64,000 nucleotides of DNA from Roseibium limicola (GTDB lineage: Bacteria; Pseudomonadota; Alphaproteobacteria; Rhizobiales; Stappiaceae): assembly GCF_017313085.1 (NCBI RefSeq), contig NZ_JAFLNF010000001.1:682001-746000 (forward strand). Reading direction: 5' to 3'. This document shows positions 36,396 through 45,492 of the stretch, piece by piece (position 1 is the first letter of the stretch; each line of letters begins with the position of its first letter). The position numbers were made by a program, and so were the translations under genes. The notes beneath the pieces were generated by a model. That model was not told the origin of the DNA and made no database searches. It was given only the letters and a program-made list of their open reading frames with translations.

Positions 36396-37222
36396 CAGCC
36401 CTTGGTGCCCCCGCCATAGATATTCATGAGTTTCTGGTTGAAAATCAGATAGATGATCATGACCGGCATGGCATAGAACAGCCCAACCGACTTGAACATG
36501 TTGAAGTCCGGCGCCCTGTCATCCTTGATCAGGTTCTGCAGATAGGTCGCCAGAACCTGTGAAGCACCGTCCGGAGCCAGAACCTGCGGCAGGATGTACT
36601 CGCTCCATGCGGCAAGGAAGGAGAACAACCCCAGTGCGGCAAGTCCCGGGTGAACCTGTGGCAACACCAGCCGACGCCAAACCGTGAAGCGGCTTGCCCC
36701 ATCGGTCAGGCCCGCCATCTCGATCTCCCAAGGGACAGTGTCGTAAAAGCCCTTCATCACCCAGATGCCCAGCGGCAGCTCCAGCGCAGTCTTCACCAAG
36801 ATGACCCCGAGCAACGAATTATAAAGCCCGGTCATCTGCAGCATCAAGAAGATCGAGATGATCAGCGTGACCGTCGGAAAGGCATGCAGTGTCAGCACAC
36901 CACCCAGAAGCAGCCGACGATAGGGCATGTTGAGTCGCGACAGCGCATAGCCGGAAGTCAGCGACGTCATCACCACAATCGCGCTGGTCGAGCAGGCGAA
37001 GATGAAGGTGTTTAGCGTCACCGACCAGATGTTCGAACGTCCCGCCTGAGGCGCGTCAAACAGAAAACGCCAATGCTCAAGCGTGAACCTGTCGGGGATC
37101 AGAGATCCTGCGGTCGTGTCGGTAACGGTGTCGACAAAGAGATAGACCATCATGACGATGATCGGCAGCGACAAGAAACCGAGGAGCAAGGTCATCGGCC
37201 AGCTGCGGAAGTTGGAAGACAT
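36395..37222 (-). CDS. CUT1-type ABC transporter permease (UgpE/MalG-like)
   Basis: Permease of 275 residues with six expected helices, GYALSRLNMPYRRLLLGG in the middle and the EAA loop EMAGLTDGASRFTVWRRLVLP that contacts the ATPase. ATG 37222 has GAGGGAC upstream; a GTG at 37234 overlapping the preceding stop is the alternative. Second permease of the operon. Confidence 0.9.
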   Translation of the reverse strand: MSSNFRSWPMTLLLGFLSLPIIVMMVYLFVDTVTDTTAGSLIPDRFTLEHWRFLFDAPQAGRSNIWSVTLNTFIFACSTSAIVVMTSLTSGYALSRLNMPYRRLLLGGVLTLHAFPTVTLIISIFLMLQMTGLYNSLLGVILVKTALELPLGIWVMKGFYDTVPWEIEMAGLTDGASRFTVWRRLVLPQVHPGLAALGLFSFLAAWSEYILPQVLAPDGASQVLATYLQNLIKDDRAPDFNMFKSVGLFYAMPVMIIYLIFNQKLMNIYGGGTKG

Positions 37223-37230
37223 CGTGTCCC

Positions 37231-38535
37231 TCACTGTTCGATACGCGGCTGGGAGACCAGCTCGTTAAATTTGAAGAGCCGGAGATAAAACAGCGATGCG
37301 GCGATGCCGATAACCACCAGAACCAGCGCCAGGGCGGCACCCAGTCCGTATTGCAGAACGCCACCGTAATTGTTCAGCGCCGTGTGGAAGGTGTAGAGCG
37401 CCCAGACCTCCGTCGATCGTCCCGGCCCGCCATCCGTCGACAGGTAGATGTAGTCAAAGGACGTCAGCAGGGAGAGCGTTTGGTACGAGGTGGTGAAGAG
37501 GATGGGCCACTGCAGTTGTGGCAAGAGGATGTGGCGGATCTGCTGCCAGCGGTTGGCACCATCCACTTCGCTGGCCGCCAGCATTGAGGGCGGAATGGCG
37601 CGCAGGGCGGAAGAGAACAGGATCATCCCGAGAGACGCCCCGACGAAGCCGTTGATCAGCACGATGCAGACCCAGGCATTGATGTCGGAATTCAGCATCC
37701 AGTTGCGCGGTTCAACGCCGAAATTGCTCAGGAAGATCGAGAGGAATCCGGTATCCCACGTCAGCCACTTCCACATCATGACATAAAGGACCGGTGGCAA
37801 GATACGCGGCAGAATCCAGATGGCCCGGAAGATCGCCGCTTGCCCCTTTGGCAGATAAAACGTCGTAATCGCCAAAAAGAGACCGAAGCCGACATTGAAC
37901 GACAGCGTCAGCAACACGTAAAACGCGGTGTTCTTGGCAGCGCGCCAAGTGGAGGCCATCGAGGTAATGAGTTCGTAATTGGCTGTGGTCCAGGACCAAC
38001 CTGTATAAGCCGTCTTTACCAGAACGGCCTGATCATCTGCGGTCAGTTCGACGCCCGTTTCCCCCACTCCGTCGAGGAAGGCAGTTTCGCTTTCAAAGCG
38101 GGTATTGAGTACGGAACGTTTGAAGAGATCCGCGGCCTTTTTCAGGTCCCGGATCGAGCGCGGCCGGCTGCGCAGCTTCTTCAGCTCCCGCTCCAGGTCT
38201 CGCCGCCCCTCAAAGAGCTCGCCCGATAATTCGGCGCGGATCTCATCAGCAAAAGCCTTGCCGAAGTCAGCCTCGACGGCGCCGAGCCCCTCCTCGCCAA
38301 TTCGGTAAAGGTCATGACCAAGCTTTTCTGATTTGGCTTTGGGGAACCCACGATCCGTCAGACTGCGAAGTGTCTGTTCGTTGATCTCATAGGCACCACC
38401 GGAGATCCCCGTGCCGGAACTCATGCTGGTGAACGAGAAGACCGCCGTGAGAACAACAGGCGCCAGAAAGAACAGAAAGACGATGATCAGGGCGGGCGTC
38501 ATGAAGCCGAGCCCGAGCAGATGCGCGCGTCGCAT
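37231..38535 (-). CDS. CUT1-type ABC transporter permease with large periplasmic insertion (MalF-like)
   Basis: First permease, 434 residues against about 290-310 for ordinary members. TM1 (about 8-34) is followed by a hydrophilic stretch of about 130 residues (45-175), charged and predicted-helix-rich by eye (RRDLERELKKLRSRPRSIRD), before TM2 at about 200. The remaining helices and the EAA loop ASEVDGANRWQQIRHILLP are normal. E. coli MalF has an extra periplasmic domain (P2) in a comparable place that contacts its binding protein; whether this insertion is related is unknown. Confidence 0.88.
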   Translation of the reverse strand: MRRAHLLGLGFMTPALIIVFLFFLAPVVLTAVFSFTSMSSGTGISGGAYEINEQTLRSLTDRGFPKAKSEKLGHDLYRIGEEGLGAVEADFGKAFADEIRAELSGELFEGRRDLERELKKLRSRPRSIRDLKKAADLFKRSVLNTRFESETAFLDGVGETGVELTADDQAVLVKTAYTGWSWTTANYELITSMASTWRAAKNTAFYVLLTLSFNVGFGLFLAITTFYLPKGQAAIFRAIWILPRILPPVLYVMMWKWLTWDTGFLSIFLSNFGVEPRNWMLNSDINAWVCIVLINGFVGASLGMILFSSALRAIPPSMLAASEVDGANRWQQIRHILLPQLQWPILFTTSYQTLSLLTSFDYIYLSTDGGPGRSTEVWALYTFHTALNNYGGVLQYGLGAALALVLVVIGIAASLFYLRLFKFNELVSQPRIEQ

Positions 38536-38560
38536 GAATTACCTCTTGCGGGAGAAAGCG

Positions 38561-38589
38561 GCAGTCCGGACCAACCCGGTCCGGACTGC
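38561..38589 (-). other. Intercistronic hairpin between binding protein and permease
   Basis: Perfect 12-base inverted repeat GCAGTCCGGACC / GGTCCGGACTGC with a 5-base loop, 18 bases past the binding-protein stop. No T-run follows, so it likely protects the upstream mRNA from 3' decay or slows readthrough. Confidence 0.8.
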
Positions 38590-38606
38590 ACTGAGGTCAG
38601 TGATGC

Positions 38607-39974
38607 TTAGCGAACGATGAGATCGTCGCCGAGAACAGCTGTCAGCTCGGCCTCGACTTCGGCCACGGCTTCAGCCGGTGTCTTCGTGCCGGTCCAGGCT
38701 GTTTCCAGACCCTTGAACATGGCTTCGGAGAACTTGCCGTAGTTCAAGTGGTTCGGCTGAGCATTGGCATGCGGCAGCAGACGCTCGGTTGCCTCGGCGG
38801 CCCAACGGTCATTGGCATAAAGCTCGATGTTGGACTGCTCATGGGAGATGCCCAGGTGAGCGGACTTGATCGCATGCAGCGTGTTGATGCGCGGCTCAGA
38901 GGCGATCTTGATCAGCTGTGCGGCAATCTCGATGGCTTCTTCATCTTCCTGAGCAGTCAGGAGATAGGCGAGCGGATGTGTGATCGTGTTGGCACGACCA
39001 TTTTCATTGCCAGCTGGGATCAGCGAAAACTGGATGTTGCCGAAGAAGTCATCCAGGCCTTCCTTGCCGGTGTAGCGAGCGTAGTGCCAGGTGCCGCCGT
39101 GCCACATGGCAGCCTTGCCGCTTGCAACTTCCGCATACCACTGGTCCCACTCGGTACCGATGTGGTTCTTGCGGGTGAGACCGGCTTCCACGGCATCTGC
39201 GAAGAACTGATAGAAATCAGTCATGGCCTGCTTGTCGAGAACCAGCTTGCCGGTTTCGCTGTCCTGCAGCTGACCGCCAAAGGACTGATAGAACTGGGCG
39301 TAATCCGGGCCGTTGCTCGGACGCGGATAGAAACCGTATCCCGGCTGCACCAGTTCCATCTCGAGTGCCTTCTTGCCGTCTTCGAGGATGTTGGCAAAGG
39401 TATATTCGCCAGCTTCGACCTTCGCCGGCAGAGCATCGATTTCCTCATCGGAATAGCCGATGGCCTTCATCGTATCCCGCCAGAAGAAGAACGGGCGGGA
39501 TTCAGCATCCTGCGGCAAGCCATAGACGATGCCGTTGTAGGAGGTGATCTCCATCAGGTTGTCGTAAATGTTGTTCAGCGGCCAGCTGTCCATGTCGACA
39601 TAATCCTCGACAGGAACGATCAGACCAGCCTGGCTCCACGGTGCGATGTCCAGATGGCTGGTGACAACGATGTTAGGGGCGGAGCCGGATTCCGCGGCCA
39701 GCGTCACGGCCTGCTTGAATTCGGCCCAACCGGCGAAGTCACGCTTCTTGTCGACCGTGATGTTCAGGTCTTCGCCGCGGATTTCCCATTCGCGCGACAG
39801 AATGTCTGCTGCCATTTCGATGGCGTCAAGACGGTAGATGTCGGCGTCATTGGTGCCGCCAGCCCAAACGGTGATCGTCAGGTCCTTGGCTAGGGCCTGG
39901 CCGGAAAGTGCGCTCGCCAGACCCAGAACAGCAACGGCCGTTGTCTGACGGAGAAAATGCGTAAATTTGGTCAT
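38607..39974 (-). CDS. CUT1-type ABC transporter solute-binding protein
   Basis: Extracellular solute-binding protein family 1, 455 residues. A Sec signal (about 1-29, ending SGQALA) leads into KDLTITVWAGGTNDADIYRL. Later segments are FKQAVTLAAESGSAPNIVV, GIVYGLPQDAESRPFFFWRD and KAAMWHGGTWHYARY. ATG 39974 places the signal peptide correctly; the open frame upstream is not protein-like. First gene of the minus-strand operon and preceded by LacI-type operators. The GDPD gene suggests a glycerophosphodiester ligand, but sugars are possible. Confidence 0.88.
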   Translation of the reverse strand: MTKFTHFLRQTTAVAVLGLASALSGQALAKDLTITVWAGGTNDADIYRLDAIEMAADILSREWEIRGEDLNITVDKKRDFAGWAEFKQAVTLAAESGSAPNIVVTSHLDIAPWSQAGLIVPVEDYVDMDSWPLNNIYDNLMEITSYNGIVYGLPQDAESRPFFFWRDTMKAIGYSDEEIDALPAKVEAGEYTFANILEDGKKALEMELVQPGYGFYPRPSNGPDYAQFYQSFGGQLQDSETGKLVLDKQAMTDFYQFFADAVEAGLTRKNHIGTEWDQWYAEVASGKAAMWHGGTWHYARYTGKEGLDDFFGNIQFSLIPAGNENGRANTITHPLAYLLTAQEDEEAIEIAAQLIKIASEPRINTLHAIKSAHLGISHEQSNIELYANDRWAAEATERLLPHANAQPNHLNYGKFSEAMFKGLETAWTGTKTPAEAVAEVEAELTAVLGDDLIVR

Positions 39975-40070
39975 CTGAATTGCCCGCTCTCTAAAAGCTT
40001 TGCCCGGGAGGCAAGGCCCCCGAACATCGCCGTCGTTGCAAGGATCTTCCCGAAGGTGGGGTGGGGAAGA

Positions 40071-40086
40071 TTGCACACGATTGAAG
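40071..40086. promoter_or_regulatory. Secondary LacI-type operator candidate
   Basis: TTGCACACGATTGAAG repeats the left half of the palindrome at 40091 exactly, with a degenerate right half. The two sites are exactly 20 bases apart, about two helical turns. Confidence 0.5.
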
Positions 40087-40090
40087 ACTG

Positions 40091-40106
40091 TTGCACACGT
40101 GTGCAA
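40091..40106. promoter_or_regulatory. LacI-type operator upstream of the transporter-GDPD operon
   Basis: Perfect palindrome TTGCACACGTGTGCAA with the central CG typical of LacI-family sites, 117 bases before the binding-protein start. The LacI protein encoded in the same operon is the likely ligand. Confidence 0.75.
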
Positions 40107-40170
40107 AGCGGGTTCTAGTGGATTTTAACAACAGCTGTATGACAGAGAAATCAAAGTCGAAAAAAGCCGC

Positions 40171-40887
40171 CTATCCGGCAGGGGCACGACGTCCGGCGAG
40201 GATGACTGTCCGCATGGCAGCAGACGCTTCCTCCGGCGCACCGGTGGCGATTGCTTTCACCACCGCCCGGTGGCGGTCCAGAAAGGCGTCGGTTTCACTA
40301 TCGCTGCGCTCCCGCGCCTCTTCTATGAAGAGCGAATACAGAGCGGCTTGCACAAGATCGCCGAGGGACTGAAGGAAACGATTGCCCGAAAGGTTCAGCA
40401 CCATCTTGTGAAATTCCAGATCGGCCACCGCGACAGCCGCTCGGTCCGGACCCTTTGCCAGATTTTCGCAGAGCTCCGACAGAGCAGCGCAATCGGCTTC
40501 ATTGGCGCAGGCCGCCGCCTTGCCAGCTGCAGCGGGTTCGAAAATCAGCCGGATCTCGAACAGTTCGTCCATAAACACGCCGACATTGCGCAGGCTTGCA
40601 TGCCAGCGCAAAACGTCCGGATCGAACATGTTCCATTGCTCGGCGGGACGCACATGCGTCCCCACCTTCGCCTTGGACTGGATCAATCCCTTGCCGATGA
40701 GGGTCTTCTTGGCTTCCCGCACCACCGTCCGGGAGACGTTGAACATTTCCGAGATATCGGGATCCAACGGTATCATGGTTTCAGGGGGATATTCCCCTGC
40801 CACAATCGCCCTGCCCAATTGCTCTACCACCTGACTGGTGTGGTTGCCTACTCGGCTGCCCAACTCCCCCTTAGCAACGAAGGTCAT
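40171..40887 (-). CDS. GntR family regulator, FadR subfamily
   Basis: Regulator of 238 residues: N-terminal winged HTH (MIPLDPDISEMFNVSRTVVREAKKTLIGKGLI region, about 35-70) and C-terminal FCD-type helical domain with the metal-site pattern seen in FEIRLIFEPAAAGKAA, LEFHKMVLNLSGN and DRHRAVVKAI. ATG 40887 shares one base with the stop of the YjfF-like permease (TGATG), so it is cotranslated as the last gene of the Ytf-like operon and probably regulates it. A longer frame exists but would overlap the permease. Confidence 0.86.
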   Translation of the reverse strand: MTFVAKGELGSRVGNHTSQVVEQLGRAIVAGEYPPETMIPLDPDISEMFNVSRTVVREAKKTLIGKGLIQSKAKVGTHVRPAEQWNMFDPDVLRWHASLRNVGVFMDELFEIRLIFEPAAAGKAAACANEADCAALSELCENLAKGPDRAAVAVADLEFHKMVLNLSGNRFLQSLGDLVQAALYSLFIEEARERSDSETDAFLDRHRAVVKAIATGAPEEASAAMRTVILAGRRAPAG

Positions 40888-41876
40888 CAGGGCGCGGCGA
40901 AGTCTGTCAGTGGTTTTCTGCGCGCTGTCGTTGCCCAAGTCAGACCCTTTTGCAGCAAGATAAATGCGAATAGCAGGCCGCCGATCACGATCTTGGTCCA
41001 CCAGCTCGACAACGTCCCGTCGAAGACGATGTAGGTTTGTATCAAGCCCATGATCAAAATTCCAAAGAAAGTACCGGCAACAAACCCGGTTCCCCCAGTC
41101 AGAAGCGTTCCCCCGATCACCACGGCAGCAATCGCATCCAGTTCCACCCCTACTGTCGCCAGAGAGTACCCGGCAGAGGTGTAAAGCGAAAAGACGATTC
41201 CGGCCAGACCGGCAAGGCCACCCGACAGGGCGTAGATACGGATGGTGGTCTGCGCCAGCGGAACGCCCATCAGCTTGGCTGTCTGTGCCCCCCCACCCAG
41301 GGCATAGACGTTCTGTCCGAAGCGCGTGCGATGTGCCATGATCATGCCGATAAGGAACGTCAGCAGCATGATGACGCCGGTCAGCCGAAAGCGGCCCCCG
41401 CCCGGAGCTTTCCAGTAAAGCGACTGCAGAAAATCATAGAATTCATGAGTGATCGGCACACTGTCCGTCGACAGCACATAGGCCAGCCCTCGCGCCAGAA
41501 ACATCCCTGCCAACGTCACGATGAAAGCCGGCATGTCGAGATAGTGGATAATTGCCCCCATCGCAGCCCCAAACGCCACCGTCAGAGACAACACCAGAGC
41601 AAAGGCCGCCAGCGGATGCAGACTTGTGTCACGCAGCACCACGGCGAGAAAGACACCGGTAAACGCGATGACCGATCCGACCGACAAGTCGATACCGCCC
41701 GAAATGATCACAAACGTCATGCCGACAGCGACAATACCCAAAAAGGCATTGTCAGTCAGCAAGTTGGCGACCACCCGAGTGGTCAACATGGATGGGTACT
41801 GACTGCCGCACAAGGCAAAGGCCACCAGAAATGTGAGAACAGTCACCAGAAGCGGAAGGTGTGTGGAACGGATCAT
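40887..41876 (-). CDS. CUT2-type sugar ABC transporter permease (YjfF-like)
   Basis: Ribose-type permease of 329 residues with the BPD_transp_2 signature ISGGIDLSVGSVIAFTG and GQNVYALGGGAQTAKLMGV, and the conserved C-terminal VGVELDAIAAVVIGGTLLTGG. ATG 41876 overlaps the preceding permease stop by four bases. Fourth gene of the operon, as YjfF is in E. coli ytfQRT-yjfF. Confidence 0.9.
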   Translation of the reverse strand: MIRSTHLPLLVTVLTFLVAFALCGSQYPSMLTTRVVANLLTDNAFLGIVAVGMTFVIISGGIDLSVGSVIAFTGVFLAVVLRDTSLHPLAAFALVLSLTVAFGAAMGAIIHYLDMPAFIVTLAGMFLARGLAYVLSTDSVPITHEFYDFLQSLYWKAPGGGRFRLTGVIMLLTFLIGMIMAHRTRFGQNVYALGGGAQTAKLMGVPLAQTTIRIYALSGGLAGLAGIVFSLYTSAGYSLATVGVELDAIAAVVIGGTLLTGGTGFVAGTFFGILIMGLIQTYIVFDGTLSSWWTKIVIGGLLFAFILLQKGLTWATTARRKPLTDFAAP

Positions 41877-42928
41877 TGTGCTGTCTCCTTGGGCGGCGTC
41901 AGCTGCGCAGCTCGGGCAGGCTCCAACGCTTCGCTCTCCGCCGAGGCCCTCAAGATGTACAGGGCGTGTTTCACGGTTGGCGACTGAATCACAAGGATGG
42001 CAATGATGATCAGCGCCTTGATCACCAAATTGAACTCCGGCGGCAGGCCGGACAGAAGAATAACCGAATTGACCGACTGGATAATCAGTGCACCGATAAG
42101 CGAAGCGGTAATCGAGAAGCGGCCACCGAGTAGCGAATTCCCCCCGATGACCACCGCCAGAATGGCGTCCAGTTCCAGCCAAAGACCGGCATTATTGGCA
42201 TCGGCGCCCTTGATATCCGCAGCAACGATCACCCCGGCGATCGCGGCGCAAAATCCCGACACCAAATAGACCGAAACCAGCAGCACCCGGCTGTTGATCC
42301 CGGCGACCCGCGAAGACGCCTCATTGATGCCAATGGCTTCCACCAGCATGCCAAGCGCAGTCCGTCGAACCCCGAGAGTGACAATGGCCCCAAGCCCGAT
42401 CCAGATCAGGATCGGCGTGGGGATACCCAGCACCGTGCCCGCGCCGAGATGGATCAACCCTTCGTTGAGGAAGGTCAGAATGGTGCCTTCGGTGATCAGC
42501 TGGGCAATTCCACGCCCGGCAACCATCAGCACCAGAGTGGCGACAATCGGCTGAATGCGCAGGAAGGCGACAAGAACCCCGTTCCACAACCCACACATCA
42601 GGCCGACGGAAATCGCGCCGATGAGCGCCGTTCCCCAACCATATCCGGAGACCACCAGATCGGCAGCTGTCGCGCCGGCAATCGCCATCACGGCTCCGAC
42701 AGACAGATCGATGCCTTTCGTTGCGATCACCAGTGTCATGCCAATGCACAGAAGCGCCGTTGGCGCGCCGCGATTGAACACATCCACCAGGTTGCCAAAC
42801 AGGCGGTCGTTCTGGAACTCGATCTTGAAGAAGTCCGGGAAGACCAGGAAGTTCAAGAGCAAGACCACAGCTAGAATGATCAACTGGGGGGCGATACGGC
42901 GCAAGGTCGCCTGAAATCCATGAACCAT
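41873..42928 (-). CDS. CUT2-type sugar ABC transporter permease (YtfT-like)
   Basis: Permease of 351 residues with IATKGIDLSVGAVMAIAGA and LWLELDAILAVVIGGNSLLGG, the paired signatures of the family. ATG 42928 shares one base with the ATPase stop; the site GGGAGG lies 8 bases upstream. A GTG at 42931 is equally possible. Works with the YjfF-like protein as a heterodimer, by family analogy. Confidence 0.9.
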   Translation of the reverse strand: MVHGFQATLRRIAPQLIILAVVLLLNFLVFPDFFKIEFQNDRLFGNLVDVFNRGAPTALLCIGMTLVIATKGIDLSVGAVMAIAGATAADLVVSGYGWGTALIGAISVGLMCGLWNGVLVAFLRIQPIVATLVLMVAGRGIAQLITEGTILTFLNEGLIHLGAGTVLGIPTPILIWIGLGAIVTLGVRRTALGMLVEAIGINEASSRVAGINSRVLLVSVYLVSGFCAAIAGVIVAADIKGADANNAGLWLELDAILAVVIGGNSLLGGRFSITASLIGALIIQSVNSVILLSGLPPEFNLVIKALIIIAILVIQSPTVKHALYILRASAESEALEPARAAQLTPPKETAQ

Positions 42929-44442
42929 CACGCCACCTCCCTGTTGGTCTCAGCCGCAATCGCCTTGACGATATTGCCCGTGCTGATTTGGCCGCCGGTC
43001 AGCTCATCAACCTGACGCCGGTCTTTCAGAACGATCACACGGGTGGAATAGGCCACCAGCTCTTCCAGCTCCGACGATGCCACCAGAAGCGCCATCCCCT
43101 TCTCCCGAAGCCGTTCGATCAGGGCAATGATCTCGGCGTGCGCACCCACGTCGATCCCCCGCGTCGGTTCATCAAGGATGAGGAAATCCGGATTGGTCGC
43201 CAGCCAACGGGCCAGCAGCGCTTTCTGCTGATTGCCACCGGACAAGAACCGGATCGGCATATCGAGGCTAGCCAGACGAATATCGAGCGTCTTCACATAG
43301 GCTTCGGCCAACTCGTTGACCTTTGCCCGTGCCAGTGGCCGAAACCAGCCCTGTCGGGCTTGCAACGCCAGAATGATGTTTTCGCGCACGGAAAGGTCGC
43401 CCACAATACCTTCGGTCTTTCGGTCTTCCGGACACAGCCCGAACCGATGACCAACGGCTTGGCGCGGGTTGGCCAGCGAAATCGTTTTGCCGCGCAGCTT
43501 TGCCTCGCCCTGATCCGCAGGCACGACGCCAAAGATCAGATTGGCGGTTTCGGTTCGCCCGGAACCGAGCAAACCCGCCAGACCAACAACCTCGCCCTCG
43601 TGAATGGTCAGATTGAACGGATCGACGGTGCCTTTCCGTCCAAAGTTGTTCAGCTCCAGCAAAGGTTTGCCGGATTTTGCCGGCGCGCGCTCCTGTATCC
43701 GGCTCTCAAGTTGACGGCCGAGCATCAGGTGAATGATATCGGTCTGTGACGCCTGAGCCAGCTCACGCGTGCCGACAACCCGGCCATTGCGCAGAACCGT
43801 CGCCCGGTCCGAGATCTCGAAGACCTGATCAAGAAAATGCGTAATGAAGACGATGGCTAGTCCACGCGCCTTCAGTTTGTTGATGACCGAGAAAAGGAGC
43901 TCGACTTCCTCGCGGTCAAGACTGGCGGTCGGCTCATCAAGAATGAGCACCTTGCCGGACAACTCGACGGCGCGTGCAATTGCCACCACCTGTTGTACTG
44001 CAACCGAATACGAACTGAGCGGTTCAGCCGGATTGATGGCCAGCCCATAGTCTTTCAGGATCCGCGCGGTTTCCGTCTGCATCCGGGAATAGGAGACCAG
44101 GCCAAAGCGTGTCGGCTGACGCCCCAGAAAGAGGTTTTCTGCAACGGTCAGGTTCGGCAGGAGATTGACCTCCTGATAGACCGTTCCGATGCCCAGCGCC
44201 TGACTTTCCTTGGTGCTCGTCGGGGACACGGCTTGCCCCTGAAGATGGATCGTCCCGGCGTCTCTGCGGTACGCACCCGTGATGCATTTGATCAGCGTGG
44301 ACTTGCCCGCGCCATTCTCCCCCAATAGTGCATGCACTTCTCCGGAATATAACGTGAGATCAACCTCATCCAGTGCGATCGCACCAGGAAAAAACTTCGA
44401 AATGCCCGTGCAAGACAGCACCGGACGAGTGCCTTCGGTCAT
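42928..44442 (-). CDS. CUT2-type sugar ABC transporter ATP-binding protein (YtfR-like)
   Basis: Double ATPase of 504 residues. Domain 1 has Walker A GENGAGKST and Walker B LILDEPTASLD; domain 2 has the degenerate Walker A GLLGSGRTE, the signature LSGGNQQKALLARWL and LILDEPTRGID. Such asymmetry is normal for RbsA/YtfR proteins. It follows the binding-protein gene across a hairpin. Confidence 0.92.
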   Translation of the reverse strand: MTEGTRPVLSCTGISKFFPGAIALDEVDLTLYSGEVHALLGENGAGKSTLIKCITGAYRRDAGTIHLQGQAVSPTSTKESQALGIGTVYQEVNLLPNLTVAENLFLGRQPTRFGLVSYSRMQTETARILKDYGLAINPAEPLSSYSVAVQQVVAIARAVELSGKVLILDEPTASLDREEVELLFSVINKLKARGLAIVFITHFLDQVFEISDRATVLRNGRVVGTRELAQASQTDIIHLMLGRQLESRIQERAPAKSGKPLLELNNFGRKGTVDPFNLTIHEGEVVGLAGLLGSGRTETANLIFGVVPADQGEAKLRGKTISLANPRQAVGHRFGLCPEDRKTEGIVGDLSVRENIILALQARQGWFRPLARAKVNELAEAYVKTLDIRLASLDMPIRFLSGGNQQKALLARWLATNPDFLILDEPTRGIDVGAHAEIIALIERLREKGMALLVASSELEELVAYSTRVIVLKDRRQVDELTGGQISTGNIVKAIAAETNREVA

Positions 44443-44494
44443 CGACCAACTCCCCCCGGGGCCGGCTCCCTCTCGGCCCCTTCACCACACAAGC

Positions 44495-44518
44495 GACAGG
44501 CAGCCGAAACCGCCTGTC
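44495..44518 (-). other. Intercistronic hairpin between ytfQ-like and ATPase genes
   Basis: GACAGGC pairs with GCCTGTC around a 10-base loop, about 20 bases past the binding-protein stop. No T-run; probably an mRNA-stability or partial-termination element. Confidence 0.5.
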
Positions 44519-44538
44519 ACATCTTTACAAGACCCGGA

Positions 44539-45492
44539 TCAGTAACCCAGATCTTTCTTCAGCTCGTAGATGGCCTGATTGTCATCCTTCAGCGTGTAAA
44601 GCTTGGACTCTGTCTGGATCCACTTCGGAGGAACGGTTCCATCGGCGAGATAGGCTTCCAGCGCATCAAGCGCCGGGCCTGCCATGTTCGGGGTCAGTTC
44701 GATCGTGGCATTGGCTTCGCCAGATGCCATCGCCAGATGGATATCCGGAACGGAATCGATAGAGACGATCTTGATGTCCTCACCTGGCTTCAGTCCGGCT
44801 TCCTTGATCGCCTGAATTGCGCCAACGGCCATGTCATCATTGTGGGCATAAAGCGCACAGATATTCGCGCCGCCTTCCGCCTTGAGGAAGCTTTCCATCA
44901 CGACCTTGCCCTGGCTGCGGGTGAAGTCGCCGGTCTGGCTGCGAATGATCTTCAGGTTGCTCGCATCGGAAATGCCTTCTTCAAAGCCTTTCTTGCGATC
45001 GATGGCCGGAGACGACCCGGTTGTACCCTGAAGCTCAACAATGCTGCAGTCTGCCCCAGCCATTTCGTCCTGCAGCCAGTCACCGGCCACCTTGCCTTCA
45101 TGCACGAGATCGGATGTAACCGCAGTCATGTAGAGATCTTCTGGTGCGTCGACCGTACGATCGAGAAGCATCACAGGAATTTCAGCCTCTTTGGCTTCTT
45201 CCAGAACTTCGTCCCACCCGGTCGCGACAACCGGTGCCAGAAGAATGGCGTCCACACCCTGCGCAATGAACGACCGGAGCGCTTTGATCTGGTTTTCCTG
45301 CTTCTGCTGAGCATCGGCAAACTTCAGATCGATACCGCGCTTCTCGGCTTCCTGCTTTGTCACTGTGGTTTCCGCTGCGCGCCAACCGGATTCAGATCCG
45401 ATCTGTGAAAAGCCGATGGTCAGATCGGCGGCCATGACGGATGCGGGCGCAAGCATCATGGCGCTGGCAATAAGCAATGATTTCAATTTCAT
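44539..45492 (-). CDS. ytfQ: Sugar ABC transporter solute-binding protein (YtfQ-like)
   Basis: Periplasmic binding protein, 317 residues. Signal peptide 1-21 (ending ASVMA), then the strongly YtfQ-like opening LTIGFSQIGSESGWRAAET and later AHNDDMAVGAIQAIKEAGLKPG and KIVSIDSVPDIHLAMASGEAN. E. coli YtfQ binds galactofuranose; the four-gene order receptor-ATPase-permease-permease also matches. Sugar specificity in this organism is inferred. First gene of the operon. Confidence 0.86.
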   Translation of the reverse strand: MKLKSLLIASAMMLAPASVMAADLTIGFSQIGSESGWRAAETTVTKQEAEKRGIDLKFADAQQKQENQIKALRSFIAQGVDAILLAPVVATGWDEVLEEAKEAEIPVMLLDRTVDAPEDLYMTAVTSDLVHEGKVAGDWLQDEMAGADCSIVELQGTTGSSPAIDRKKGFEEGISDASNLKIIRSQTGDFTRSQGKVVMESFLKAEGGANICALYAHNDDMAVGAIQAIKEAGLKPGEDIKIVSIDSVPDIHLAMASGEANATIELTPNMAGPALDALEAYLADGTVPPKWIQTESKLYTLKDDNQAIYELKKDLGY

